Assembly: GCA_917880885.1 (NCBI GenBank)
Contig: OU862923.1
Span: forward strand, 20,310,770 to 20,374,769
Source: Limnephilus marmoratus
Lineage: Eukaryota; Arthropoda; Insecta; Trichoptera; Limnephilidae
Direction: 5' to 3'
Length of the DNA stretch: 64,000 nucleotides
In this document: positions 46,375 through 58,603 of the stretch, in pieces
How the letters are laid out: each line of letters starts with the position of its first letter
Position numbering within the stretch: the first letter of the stretch is position 1
Notes under the pieces: model-generated
What the model was told of the DNA's origin: nothing
What the model saw: the letters and a program-made list of their open reading frames with translations, nothing else
The model's database searches: none
Program-made: the position numbers and the translations under genes

Positions 46375-46925
46375 TTTTAATTATTATTGTACAACGGAAT
46401 AATTCCAAATAAACTACAATTTAGTTTCCCTATCAGCATTTAGGCAAGTGACTCTTCAATAATATTTTTAAGGCATATAAAGAACAGTCAATTACATCCA
46501 AATGGTTTGCAAGTTCATTTAACAGCACCACTCCCCTCGTCATGTTACGCTATGCCCAGACTGTCTGTTCTACCGTTCGGTACAATAATAAGTCATGATA
46601 TCGACTTCGGCTGTAGTGGTCTGGTATAATATAAATCATAGCATTCCAAGAGAAATGGGCTATCGATGAAATTGTTCCAAATTTTGAAAGACAGAATAGC
46701 AATACTTGCTTTCCGCCTTGTTTCTAGACTCACAGAATCAGTTTTCTCAAGTAAGTCAATACAGTGCATGAACCTTGGATAGTTTCCATGCTTCCACATA
46801 TAAACATACCTGAGGAATTTCTTTTGGATTTGCTTTAAGATATCAATGTACTTTTGGTGGTACGGTGCCCAAACATCGCACGCGTACTCCAGTTGGCTTC
46901 TCAGAATGCCACAATCAGTCACTTC
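46375..46925 (-). mobile_element. LINE family B, copy 2
   Basis: Minus-strand frame (46922-46593) reading SQLEYACDVWAPYH and KQIQKKFLRYVYMWKHG. It aligns with 7142-7620, and its 3' end and A-rich tail match the first copy. The frame breaks near 46600. Truncated 5' of the LEYA block. Confidence 0.8.
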
Positions 46926-48765
46926 TCAGTTCGCAATCATTTGAAGTGCATGCAAACCATTTGCGTATTATATATGTAATTTTGACGGTAAACATGCACG
47001 CAAAATAATGCAAACGTGCAAGCCGTTTTTCCGGTGTACCGTTTTGCTGTCTTAACATACACGCTTACTAATGCAAATTGGAGTTTGTGCAAGTAAGATT
47101 GAGCGTGTAAACCTTGTCAGCTGGAAGACAAATTCCGGTGACTCGTTTCTCATACGTCCGTTATATAAAATAACAATTCTGAAAATTGTCTCTGCTGTTT
47201 TCTTGTTGTTTTCTGGTTGTGTTTTCTTATGTTTAATGTTGTCTTATATTCCTTTGATCTTTTGTTGTACCCCACCTTGTTGTAGGATGAGCTAGTGATG
47301 CGGAGTGGATTTCAAGCTGTGTTTTTCTTTCTGACTACCATGGAGAAGCAACAGTCCAGACTCGGTTTTTTCACAAAAGATTTGTTGATCGTTCTATTAG
47401 ACAACTTCTGAGTTCGAGACTTGACAAGTTCTGAACGATTTGATGATCGTGGAGTTTGACGACTCACAATATAGCTACAGATATCAGTCTAAGAAAAGGT
47501 GTTGAAGAATATCAGCGAACTTTCTTGGTTTCCCGATATTTCCTGAGTGTTGTTTTTTTGCATTGTTTTTTTACCATGTTCGTCAAAATATATCCCCCGT
47601 GTATTTCATTGAATCACAAGTGATCAAAATTTACCATGAAAGTGTAACTGCTGGTATTACTCAATGAACATCCAGCATCATGTTTGGTAATTAACCAAAT
47701 TTTCCCATCTCATGGACAAATTTAAAGTATTCTTCTGATCTCCCAGCTTGTTGAGCCCGGGAACTTCTGCCATTGTTTATTGCGAACATTAAAGTCACAC
47801 AAGATTATAAAGTTGGCTGATGGGTAGCGGGGGAAAAGAAAATTGTCTACAGAACATGCTGGTTTAAGCTCACAATCACCGAGACTATTTTTTATGACCA
47901 AAATCTTCAATGCTTTATTTTATTTTGATAACATTTTCAAAGTAATTACTACTTTAAGTCATTAACGTATATTACCATATATTACCCTTAACTCGCGTGA
48001 AGTAATTGGTACTTGAAGAAATATACGATCTTTGTTAGTGCTCGTTTAGTCGATTAGAACAAAGTAATTCACATTTCACACACGGAAAGTGTAAAATGTA
48101 TTTTCTTTTATAGTTTATAAACCTTCTTAATATATTAATCCATCAGGCTAATTTGTTCGGTTTTCGGAACAACTTGCATAGTTCCTGGAAATCGTTGTGT
48201 CTCTCTTACTATCGTGGTTAGAAATATTTTAGAAAGAGAAAATACCTCGCTTTATTTTCAAATCTTAAAGTTAAGCGCAAAATAATTCAAATGTATACCT
48301 TTTAGAAACCAAATTTTACAACCGCAATTTGAAAAAAAATTTAAGTTTTGTGGAATTTTTTATTAATTATTTTTTCATGAAACGACTAAGAAGTGAGTTG
48401 ATTTTTACGTTTATAATACATTTTCCTAATAAAATATGTGTGTGTTTTTATTGTTTTTCGTTACCTACCAAGAAAATATGCCCTGAAATCGTAATTTTTT
48501 TCTCGAAAATCAGTAGATTAACAAACATTTGACAATTTTGCAAAAAAAAATTTCGTAGCTTTGAGGTCTTCCAAGGTCCTTTTTTCTCGCGCAGCGTATA
48601 AACTATCAGTTTTTAGTTAAGCTTCAAATATTTATTTATTTATTAAATTTTGGGAAAAAAAGAGTTGATGTTGATATCAAGAGTTGATACATTTCAACAA
48701 AAATAATAACCAAGTGTAGATTTTCTCCTTATGATTATTATATTGTGATATTAAGACAATATCAA
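46926..48765. other. Nothing recognised
   Basis: AT-rich. Short frames at 47071-47295 and 48329-48532 are hydrophobic but lack context. Confidence 0.35.
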
Positions 48766-48769
48766 GATT

Positions 48770-49152
48770 TTTTACATTAGCTCCACACAGGAGGCCCTGA
48801 GGAAAACAATTATTTTTCCCTTGAGGCGCATGTCATCTTTGAGGATGCTATCTGTAAGGTTTTTAGATAAAGGAAGGTGTGGATGTTCTGTGAAAGAATG
48901 AGGTACGAGGGGTGGGTAGGAATATGAGGGGTTTGTGTATCTAGAAGTGACGGATGTATGAATCGGTTGGAGAGATCAAAAGGTCTCCCTCAACCAACCA
49001 GCCACGCAGTAGATGGGCAGACGCATCCGCCGCCACGACGAACCTCACCCCACGAACCCGGGCACCCGTGCGAAGTCACCTAACGTTGGGGCGTTGGTTA
49101 TCCAATAAATGGTTCCCGGGGCGGCGTACCCACACCTGTCTCCCAAATTGAG
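48770..49152 (-). mobile_element. SINE-like element sharing LINE family A 3' tail, copy 2
   Basis: Minus-strand copy of the unit at 38266: it starts TTGGGAGACAGG (complement of 49152), includes GCCGCCCCGGGAACCATTTA and ends with GGCCTCCTGTGTGGAGC and poly(A) (T run at 48770). The plus-strand frame at 48954-49151 is antisense to the element. Confidence 0.65.
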
Positions 49153-49319
49153 ATTATAATACAATAAGAAAATAGGACGTAAAACACATTAATTTCCATA
49201 ACATGTTTATATAAATACATCGATTCTGCTCTACATAATTGACACTTAGCTACTACGATTACCTATTGATTTGAATATAATCATATTATAATATCCAATA
49301 AACAAAAATAATTATAATA

Positions 49320-49500
49320 TAGAATTAAACAAGTAGGTACTTTGTTTAAACACAATAAGTTGTTTAAGTACTTTGTTTAAGTACAATAAACTTATAACTT
49401 TATTGTCCTGAAGAAGGTTGAGTTCAACCGAAACCGGTCGACGAATATAAATAAAAATAAGTGGTTTTTAAACAAAGTACTTGTTTAATTCTATGTAATC
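49320..49500. mobile_element. PLE-derived foldback fragment
   Basis: The left arm (about 49320-49354) is the inverted copy of the right arm (49463-49497): AGAATTAAACAAGTA with its complement, and a TACTTTGTTTAAA segment. A hammerhead lies between them, followed by the AAGTGGTTTTTAAACAAAGT box. Confidence 0.7.
49400..49452 (+). ncRNA. Hammerhead ribozyme 7
   Basis: CUGAAGA at 49408-49414, stem II GGUUGA-GU-UCAACC, GAAA at 49430-49433, stem III ACCGGU, cleavage after C49439. Stem I pairs GUC with GAC, then, past a bulged G, UUAU with AAUA-type pairs. Confidence 0.8.
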
Positions 49501-49544
49501 TCAAGCCACAAAGTGTTTGCTATCTACGATAATAATTATAATAC

Positions 49545-50000
49545 CTAATAATGTTTTATTCCAGGATGTGGGGAGGATAGTGCAATCCCGCACGTCCCAT
49601 ATAGTTAAGCATATTTACAATGATTTTAATAAACAAACAAGTATAGAATAAAAAATAAAACTAAAAATAAAAAAACTAAAAATAAATAATCAATTATTAT
49701 GTATGGCGTGGTCTGAAGTGAGCTCGGGCCCTGCGCTCACTCAGAGGTGACTTGGTGCTGGGAGGCTGCGTTCACCACTGTGTTGTCGGAAGCCATTAGT
49801 CGCATCCTGGCTCCAGTACCCGCTGTCTCACCATGCTGGCGAATCCATGCAGTCCTAATACGGTAAACGTTGTCGATACGCTTCTGTACCTTCCGTGTCC
49901 AAATATTATTCTGTATGCGTTATTATATTGGATCCGGAGTCGTTCCATCGAGCTGATTCAATAGTGATACCATGTTTCACACGTATACAAAATGCATGTT
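49545..50000 (-). mobile_element. LINE family C, copy 3
   Basis: Minus strand aligns with 36008-36410 across GTGGGGAGGATAGTGCAATC, GAGCTCGGGCCCTGCGCTC and the coding part, with small indels. Its tail is the ATAATAATTATAATACC-type run at 49530-49545. Confidence 0.7.
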
Positions 50001-50347
50001 TAGAAAACAATGTTTTTGAAGTGAATTTTCTATAGCCCCGCTATGATTTGGATTTCGGATGAAACGGAAATAACGATTACTGCACCTGCGACGCACAACT
50101 GCGCTCATTCAATTTTAAATTTCAGTGCCGGCAACCCGGGCGTTTATTTTATTTTCATTTATGTAGATAGTTTTCTTTTACCCACCTCACTAGACAGACT
50201 CTGTTCCGAGGCGGGTAAATAAAATATTATATTTATTAGAAAGATATGTATCAACAAAGATACGTATGTATATAAAAAGATAAAAATATAAAAATAAATG
50301 CATATATGTACACATACGTACACATATGTATTGTTGTTATATTAAGT

Positions 50348-50877
50348 ACTAGCTGACCCGGCAACGCGTTGCTGTGGCTAATAAAATACAACGTCATCTA
50401 CTGGATGGTTATCCAACCTTTATAACCACCGCCGTTTTTGAGTTTATCGCGAAGAGACAGACAGATGCCGCGGAGGACTTTAATTTATAATACGTAGAGA
50501 TGGTGTGAAAGATTATAATAATGTGCATGAAATCCTTGAGGTAACTAACGTATTTAAGTTAATAAGGATTAATAATGTATCCGTCTAAATAACTTTTCAA
50601 TTACCGCAATGAACGTGACCATTTTTTGGAAGATAGAATGGGTATAGTAATATCCGTAAAAGATAGATATACCTATGCCTTCGCGGACTTTTTTGTAGAT
50701 CTATAAAAGAGGAATATCCCGCCATGCATTGACAAATTATATACCTAAACCTTCCTCACGAAACACTCTATCTATTGGGGAAAACCGCATGAAAATCCGT
50801 TCAGTAGTTTTCGAGTTTATCGCGAACAGACAGACAGACCGACGAGGGGGGTACTTTAATTTATAATATGTAGAGAT
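50348..50877 (+). repeat. ACTAGCTGACCCGG dispersed arthropod repeat, copy 1
   Basis: Starts CTAGCTGACCCGGCAACGCG. It contains AACCTTTATAACCACCGCC and two copies of a block with GAGTTTATCGCGAA, GAGACAGACAGA or CAGACAGACAGA, and ACTTTAATTTATAATA.GTAGAGAT. Widespread in arthropods; its superfamily is not settled here. Confidence 0.7.
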
Positions 50878-50879
50878 TT

Positions 50880-52367
50880 ACATGTTGTCTTTATCAAAAT
50901 TTCCATAAAAAGGTTGCATACGCAATATAAGATTACACATGGAGATTTACACATTGACCGCTTTGATTATGATGTCAGGTAGAGATATGAAACGGAAATT
51001 ACGCTAGTCTGCGCTCACTGGTGGCTTTGATTATGACCTCACTTTTCTTATATTGGTTGAGATTGTTTTGGTAAAGTTTCGTTTCTACCGCGTGTAAACT
51101 GCACTCGAATTTTTATATTATTGCTGTATTGCAAGAATCTAAAATCTAAACGAAAACGAAAGATCGTCATAACATCGTATTTTATTCGTTCGTTGTCAAT
51201 ATTGTCCTGATGGCACGTTTGGGCGTGAAACAATTTGGTTTAAAGCCCAACAGTCGTAGTCGTGTACGGTGTACCCTTGTATATCTACCAGTATAATTGA
51301 ATGTATTTTATTATATCATTGAAAAATAAGATAATACTAAAAAATGTTAAAGAAAATATGAAAAGCACGAGACATAAAAAAATAAATAAAAAATCTTGCA
51401 ACCTTTAGATTTTTGGTTTGGCCCTTTTCATTGTATTGTGGAAATAACCTTCAAAAGTCATTGTAGAAGAGAGGGTATTCTATTAAAAAAAATAGTATTT
51501 TATTATTTTCATCAAAATTAATATTTTTTAGTAGCCGTAAAATGATCTCTCTTTATGATGATAAGCGCCATAAATTAAAATTAATCTACTGTATTAAAAT
51601 GTAGTCGTAGAATTTTTTACGTTTCAAAACGTGTTGTCGTGTTTACATTTCAAAAAAGATGACAGCTTTATCTTTCCGGAAGAATTAACTTTAATTAAGG
51701 ATGTTTTTCAACCACTACGCTCATCTCTTTGGTGATTAATCTCAAAGTTTGCACATCCGCGCAGGCTCCTTTAAGTTAATTATCAGGAACGCTAATCCGT
51801 CTTATTATGTTCATTTACATAATTAAAAGATAAATTCTCCTTCAACATCCGCTTGGATTCTCCGTCGTGCTCTCTTAAATACCTGTAATTTATTAACCTT
51901 TAACTGCTGACGTGGGGGCCGCTCCGTCCTAGCAATAATAATAGTATCGAAATACTCCCCTCCCCCGCGCGTGACGCATACGCCGCTTCCAGTAGCTTCA
52001 CTAAATTCATTTCAATTTTTTTGCGGGCCTCTCTGACCCATCGTCAGTACTTACGTGACTTTTTTAAGGTTGATTTTTACTATATAAAAATTAGCGTAAA
52101 GAACTTTACTAACGTTTTACATATATAGTTTATTCGAGACACTATTGAAATATTATAATAAAAGTGAGTTCATTGTTTTTATTTAGTGTAATAGATAATA
52201 CAGACTGATTTCTGATCTCAAGTGATTTTTGCCAAAAATTATTACATAATATCCAAATTGTCAAATATAAGTCATTTAACAATAAAAAAGTATTTTATTT
52301 TATTTAAATATATTCAAATTGTCTAATAAATAATACTTTGGACCCCCAAATTTTCATGGATCTCTAA
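50880..52367. other. AT-rich DNA, nothing recognised
   Basis: No coherent frame, array or inverted ends. Confidence 0.4.
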
Positions 52368-52369
52368 TA

Positions 52370-52722
52370 CAGGGTGTTAAGGTACGTACTTGACTTACTT
52401 TAACCAGTGATTCCTGACATTATTTGGAGTAAAAAATGCATATGAAATTTTGGTCTCCGGTGACTTTTTTGACGACTTTTTTTTTCAAGAATTTTTTCTT
52501 CAAAATCAAACAAAAAATAATTTCTTCCGCGTGTCGTCACTGGTCACTCAGCCGGGTGGCCGACGAACCCCTTACCCCGCCTCCTACCATTTCTTTATGT
52601 TTTTGTAGAAAAAAAAAAACATTAAAAAATGTCACCGGAGACCAAAATTTCATTTACATTTTTTACTCCAAATAATGTCAGGAATCACTGGAAGTAAGTC
52701 AAGTACGTCCCTTAACACCCTT
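52370..52722. mobile_element. TA-flanked MITE with ~95-bp inverted ends, copy 2
   Basis: Aligns with 14816-15188 over its length. The left end is CAGGGTGTTAAGG; the right end has decayed to ACACCCTTTATA. It is followed directly by another MITE. Confidence 0.8.
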
Positions 52723-52724
52723 TA

Positions 52725-53112
52725 TACATGGTGTCCGGAAACTCATAGTACAACCGGGAAACTGGTAAATCTACATCACATTCGGAGTCGATTTGTGATA
52801 TAACTTTTTTGATTTGAGCTTTCGTTTTCGAGTAAATCGGGTCCGAAGTTTGAATTCTTTTGGTTAAATTTGAAAAAAATTTTCAGTAGGGGGTTGATTT
52901 TAGCTGTGTAATGTCTTATAAAATGCATCGAAGGGTAAACCGGGCTCAAAAAAATTTTTAACCCTTTAGTTGCCGATAAAATAGAAAAATAGAAAAAAAT
53001 AATATGAAAATTGAAATGCTCAGATCAAAAAAAATAAGTTTTTTGGGTTCTCTACGTGATGTAGATTCACCAGTTTCCCGCTTGTACTAAGAGTTTCCAT
53101 ACACGTTGTATA
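52725..53112. mobile_element. Second MITE abutting the first
   Basis: Inverted ends of about 60 bp: left TATACATGGTGTCCGGAAAC, right reverse complement TATACAACGTGTATGGAAAC, continuing through CGGGAAACTGGTRAATCTAC. TA-type insertion, so the TA at the shared border may have been the target. Confidence 0.75.
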
Positions 53113-53368
53113 AACATTTATAGTAACAGGCCGCCCAGGCCCCCAAGTCAGAGAATAGGTAAAAAAAAATCTCGTCAACAGTTAAAGGTTAATGGTATTT
53201 GTATAAAATTTTGTCTGGATGTTTGTTTACGGACAGCTTATTAAAATGTAAATTATTTGAGAAAATAGTGAAAAATTATGATAAATATGAGTCAAATGAT
53301 TCACAATGTTACATGGTTGAAACTAAGTATTCCTACATCTGAGTGATTTACTAGTCTTGGGTCTGTGT

Positions 53369-54001
53369 CACGGACATATGAATATATCTGGACCTGCCCT
53401 AAGTGATGAAAACGTATTATTTCCCCCTCCACATGGCGCCGGCTGTAGCTCCTCCTTGGAACCGGCTCGCTCCATGGGGAGGGGATATAGCCTCGCTTGA
53501 ATCTAAAATGTGTGACGTCATCATTCTTGCCGTGAACAGCGAGAAGCTGACATCCATACATTTAACGAAATAACGGCAGCTTGTGCTATACAATATATCT
53601 ACGTATCAATATGCACATAGCGAATGTGGGCGGTACTCCAATGTGCTCGTCGCTGGTTACAGGGGTAAGTAAATTATGAAACATTTGTAAAAGTGTTTTA
53701 ACTAAACACGGCACGAAAATATTGATATGTGTATTGGCGCGAGTCTTTTTGGGGCGAGCATTTGGCCTTAGCAAATAAGTTTTGAACGTGGCAAGCAATT
53801 CACGCTCCCATGTAAAAAGGTCTATTCATTCAAAGCAGATTTTGCTTTTAAGAACTAAATGGTGATATTGTAATGCGAGATGCCTATATACTGTCAGATT
53901 GATTGTTCAACGAATGACAGTCATCTTTCCCCTCTTCGCTCTCCATAGTTTGGTTTTACCCCTCATCTGTAACTGCTTGTCTATCCATTTGGATGTCTAT
54001 G
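53369..54001. mobile_element. 633-bp element with 8-bp target duplication, copy 2
   Basis: Inverted relative to copy 1 at 26878-27510 and of identical length. Flanked by GTCTGTGT on both sides (53361-53368, 54002-54009). The two copies differ at only a few positions, for example one substitution in the first 45 bp. Confidence 0.85.
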
Positions 54002-54132
54002 GTCTGTGTCGACGCATTCGTTGATATTAGTGCAATTTATTATTGATGATTAATTACTTGGGGGATTAGGTACCTACTTATTATTAATGTAAATATTGCT
54101 AAGAATTATCGAGATTTGTTTTTGGGGTATTA

Positions 54133-54262
54133 AGCCGTGTTGCACTACCTCCTTCTTTAGCCAACGTTTCAAGCAGCGTTACAGTGTCCATCATTAGGGT
54201 AGACGTCGATGGACACCGTAACGCTGTCCGAAACGTTGGCTAAAGAAGGAGGTAGAGCAAAA
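54133..54262. ncRNA. Palindrome with decayed hammerheads, second family
   Basis: The arms 54141-54192 and 54207-54256 are inverted copies. Each carries GGACAC-GTAACGCTG, then GAAACGTTGGCTAAAG. A stem II of GGACA with UGUCC, then GAAA and ACGU, fits a hammerhead. The first core box has decayed (CUAAUGA on one strand, incomplete on the other). Confidence 0.5.
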
Positions 54263-54284
54263 TCTTTACGTAGTTTAAAATAAA

Positions 54285-54545
54285 GTCGCTCCCGCTATCT
54301 GTGCGCTTAGATCTCTTCAATTACGCAACAGATTTTCATGCGGTTTTCATCATTAGATAGAGCGAATCATCAAGAAGGTTTCTAAGTATATAATTTGTCA
54401 AGGTTTTGTGTACATTGTTTGAAATAGGGCTGGCAAGCGGACGGTGTGGATTTGATTTAAGGGATGGCGTTGGTTATAAAGGTTGAGTAATGGCGTGGCG
54501 GTGTGTTTCATTAGCCACAGTAACGTGTGGCCGGGTCTGCTAGTG
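54285..54545 (-). repeat. ACTAGCTGACCCGG repeat, copy 2
   Basis: The reverse complement begins CTAGCAGACCCGGCCACACG and aligns with the first part of 50348-50877, including CAACCTTTATAACCAACGCC. Confidence 0.6.
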
Positions 54546-54723
54546 GCATAATCAAAATTTCGGCAATACTTTTTTGGCCGTGAAAATCTCAAATCATGTT
54601 TGTTAACCAAATATGTAATTTAATAGATTAATTTTTATTTAAAGCTCTTTTTTATATTCAATGATATTATTATTCTATCTAATCGATTGCATATCGACTT
54701 ATATCTAATCGATTTCATCTGTC

Positions 54724-54770
54724 CCGATGATGAACACCGTAACGCTGTCGGAAACGTTGGCTAATAAGGA
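54724..54770 (+). ncRNA. Decayed hammerhead, second family
   Basis: CCGAUGA stands in place of CUGAUGA, then UGAACACCGUAACGCUGU, GAAACGUUGGCUAA. Same family as 54133-54262; probably inactive. Confidence 0.4.
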
Positions 54771-54799
54771 GGTAGCGCAACACAGCATAATTACCCAAA

Positions 54800-56400
54800 A
54801 CACGAATCACGATAATATTTTGTTATGAATTTAATAATAATGTTTCAAAATATACTAGTGGTCGCACGATGGTCGAAATTCGACCATAATGAATTTAAAT
54901 TATATGGTGCGTGTAATGTTTTTTTTTATTGATTTTTTATGCATAATTTAAAAAATAGCATTCTGCACTCCTTCTCTGTATAAACTATAAGTGTGCGAAA
55001 TTTCATACTCCTCCGTCCTCGCAATTTTCGTAAAAAGGAGTACAAAGTTTTTGCTTCACGTATTAAGTAATATACCGATAAAAGAAAAACTTAAGATTAA
55101 AATGGAGTTCTCTATGTATATCAAACTTGGTAACAATAAATAGATTAATAGATTCAATTTTAAAATGATGCAAATTTTCACTATGGCTTTGGAAAAGGTG
55201 CTGAGTTAAATTCGAGGATAATAAATTGAAAACTTTCAAAAGTATGCGTCCTTAAAATATCGAAAGCGATTTAAAAATTCTGCCTTTACGGTTCTCGAGT
55301 CACGTTTTCCTGAATTCTGACCGTATATTACCACCACCGCGCTGCGAGCTCACAAACGGTGCCAAGGTGAATAGTCCCAATTCAAAAAGCTAGTTGGAAA
55401 TCTGAAAAATATTTTAGCCTCTGCGGATTTGAAAGCTCGTTCGGAGACTTGGAACTTGGGTCGTATTTCAGAAGTTGGACTGCAATAAAAACCAGCAGCA
55501 CTTGATAATATGTCGGCTCTTGAAGTGGTTTCAACCGCTGGCTTTATCCGACGTCTCTCTTTCGGATACACATTAGAAAAAAAGCCTTTTCGAAGGCCTA
55601 TAATTATAGGGCAATCTTTGCTGTGAATCTGTAAGGCATTTTTTCGTTTGCCACTAATTACTCGCGAATGGGACTCTAGCGGTGTTAGTAGCTAATTGTA
55701 TGCTACAAATTATTACATAAAGGCAAATAGTTTCTGCTCAGATTGTGGCCTATATCTCGAGCTTTTGTCCTTTGATATTACTATTGTTAAATACGAAACA
55801 TGCCTAATTTAATATTCTGTTTCCTAAACGATATTAATAAATTATTGGACTTTAATGCTACTATTATATTATATTCTGTATACGAATTTCCCTTTAGTGT
55901 TGCTGCAGTGGTAACGTATGCTTTTTGACTTATTTTTTTTAACTGCTAACTGCTAACATAAATAAAATTCATAAAGTATATCGTTTAGTCAAATTAAATA
56001 ACACATTTACTTGCAATAATTCTTAACTCTCTTGTTTTTCCATATAAATATATTCATATCCAATATTTATGTTAATAAAATAATAAAATAACTATAGTTG
56101 TAACCAGTGGCGGCCGCTGCCCTGAGAATTTGGTGGTTCACTGACAATCCGTACCTACCTACTGTGATGAATGGTAACTTCCAATTTACGAGAAAGCCCA
56201 CGGGAATTTTTTTTTAAGATGAAAAGTGCAGTACTACGACATCTGTATGGTCAAATTCAAACTTGCTCGAAAATAGAGGTATTTTTAAGTTGTTTGATGT
56301 ATTATAGTTACCTTAAATATACACAGATGGTGATGAGATCGATATTTAACGGGAACCCCAGGTTTAGGGACGATTTTAAACGCGAGAGTTGAGACAACCA
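54800..56400. other. Nothing firm recognised
   Basis: AT-rich. A 73-codon minus-strand frame at 55350-55571 has balanced composition (PKERRRIKPAVETTSRADIL) but no recognised family. 56106 holds a lone hAT-like end (CAGTGGCGGCCG). Confidence 0.3.
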
Positions 56401-58230
56401 ATTAAATAGCAGGGAAAGCAATTAAAAATCAACTCAGCCTATCAGCAAGAAGGGGGTCGTGCCCATTTTGAACACAAAGGATTGTACTTTGACCCTAGTG
56501 ATTAGTGAAGAAATTTATGGTCTAGACGTTCCCACAGAGATCAGGGTTGAATGAACTAAGAAATAAATATCGAATTATTCAAGGTTTTTAGTACAACGAA
56601 CCCAAGTAATGTTATTAATAAAGGGTACCTTCAAGGGGTCGGGAGACCTTAGTTTCGAGTGCATTAGGGCGTTTTTAGTTGCGGAAAACACACTTGGATA
56701 ACGATAAAAAAATTTATCAGTAATATATTGAGGGGAAAACGCGGGGACAACGGGGCATGCAATGCGGGGGGGATTTTCAATTATAGAATAAGTACATATG
56801 ACGGCTGAGAGGCAAAATTCGAGGAAAAACGTACTAGAGGAAAATGAATATACATAACACAATGGAAAATTATTGTTATCAATTCTAGACGGAACGGAGT
56901 GATTAGGAAAGCGAATTGGGAAGGAAAATTCAAAAAAATTTTAGAGTTTAAGGATTGAACCAGAGGACGAAACAAGGGTTTGGTGCAGTAGCAGATGCTT
57001 GGAAAGGAGTTGGAATAACATACCTAGGAGGGGGGGTGGAAATACTGCAAACATTGCGATAGATTAATTCATAAAAAAGAGTCATTTTACGTAATTAAAG
57101 TAGGGATCATAACATAAAGTTACACGAGACTGCGAGGGAAAGTGACACATTACAACGGTTGTCGACTCCATATGTATATTGTTGATATAAACAAGGAATA
57201 TTCGAACATGCCTTTTGTTTATTTAAGGCCCATTATCCATTAAAAAGGGTCATAAAAATTAACGTTGCTCTTACCTAGTATTTAGATTATAGAATTTCCG
57301 TAAAATTTAATTATAAACACATTAAAATGGATTTATCGCCAGGTATGTAGAAATCGTAACGTATACACACGTCAGGGCTTGCAGTTTATGGGATTTTGAG
57401 CGAGAGAGAGATGGAAAATTGGGCGGAATTTGATCGAAGTAGTTAACTTGACAGATATTCCAGGATAGGAATAGTTAGTGGGCCGGGAAAACACCATAAA
57501 TAATATATCAAAAAAGGAAAAAGGGGTTTTAGCGGGAGATGGAATCACGGCAAAAAGGCAAACGTCAAATTTCAATAAGGGATCATTGGGTTAGGAGTGG
57601 GGGGAGAGAACGAAAAACCGACATAACCAGAGAACTCAGATAAGGAAATGGGAAAAACTCAAAACGTTATAAGTAGAGTAGATACGGAACCAGGATATGA
57701 TTCCTTATTAACAACGAAGGGAAAATCATCTAAGAATAGTTGCTAAAAACACCGTTATTTGAAGGAAATTTAGGCGGGAAAAGCGAAAAGTCAAATATGC
57801 CACATAAATAATGAAAATACGGTTCTGAGACATAATTGCTTACGTAGACTAGGGGAAAAGAAATAATTTTCGTGGAAATTTATACAGGACAACTAGCGTT
57901 TAAAACTAGGAGACTGAAGAATCTACGTTTTCCCCTAATATTTATGCCAATTAAAACACAGTTTTAGCAGATCACTTATGGGCATGTTCAAATTGAAAAA
58001 AAAAACAAGATTAAAACCATGTTTATAAAACATATTATGAAGACAGAAGACATGTGGGAAAATGGGCAAACTGGATGGCAGCTTACTAAGTCCGGGACTA
58101 AAAACCTTAGAAAAGCGGGACAAAGTTGTGGGACGAACCGAGATTTAAGAAGAGGAAAAATCGAAAGATCTTATGTAGGGACAAACGATAGCGAGATGGG
58201 GTTTTCAAAAAATTTCGAGTGATTACAGAT
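56400..58230. other. Purine-biased block
   Basis: About 1.8 kb in which the plus strand is rich in A and G, with many GGGGAAAA, GCGGGAAAA and GGGGGG-type runs, unlike its neighbours. The few minus-strand frames follow from the bias. It could be the leader or long terminal repeat of a retroelement, but I see no partner copy. Confidence 0.4.
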
Positions 58231-58396
58231 TATAATTCCTCGTCAAGGAATATACGATTATGCCCTTTTGGAGCTGTGATGGGTATAAATTAGCGTGTTT
58301 GGGATTATTCGGGAAGTCCTTCGACAACTGGCAAGGTTGCTTAAAACGTCGCGCGTGTCGTGAGAATTACCCTGGTGATTAATTAATAGAGTTTAG

Positions 58397-58583
58397 AATC
58401 AGTTCATACTTTGAAAATACAGTGGAAAAATAGCATCAGTTTTACACTTTAAAAATACAGTGGAAAAATAGCATCAGTTTTACACTTTAAAAATACAGTG
58501 GAAAAATAGCGTCAGTTTTATACTTTAAAAATTCAGTGGTAAAATAGAGTCTACAATCAGTTTTATACTTTGATAAAACAGAG
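58397..58583 (+). repeat. 38-bp tandem repeat, about five units
   Basis: Units of ATCAGTTTTACACTTTAAAA followed by ATACAGTGGAAAAATAGC. The two central units are identical; the flanking ones are diverged or truncated. Confidence 0.85.
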
Positions 58584-58603
58584 AGTGGAGTGTCCGGGTA
58601 CTG

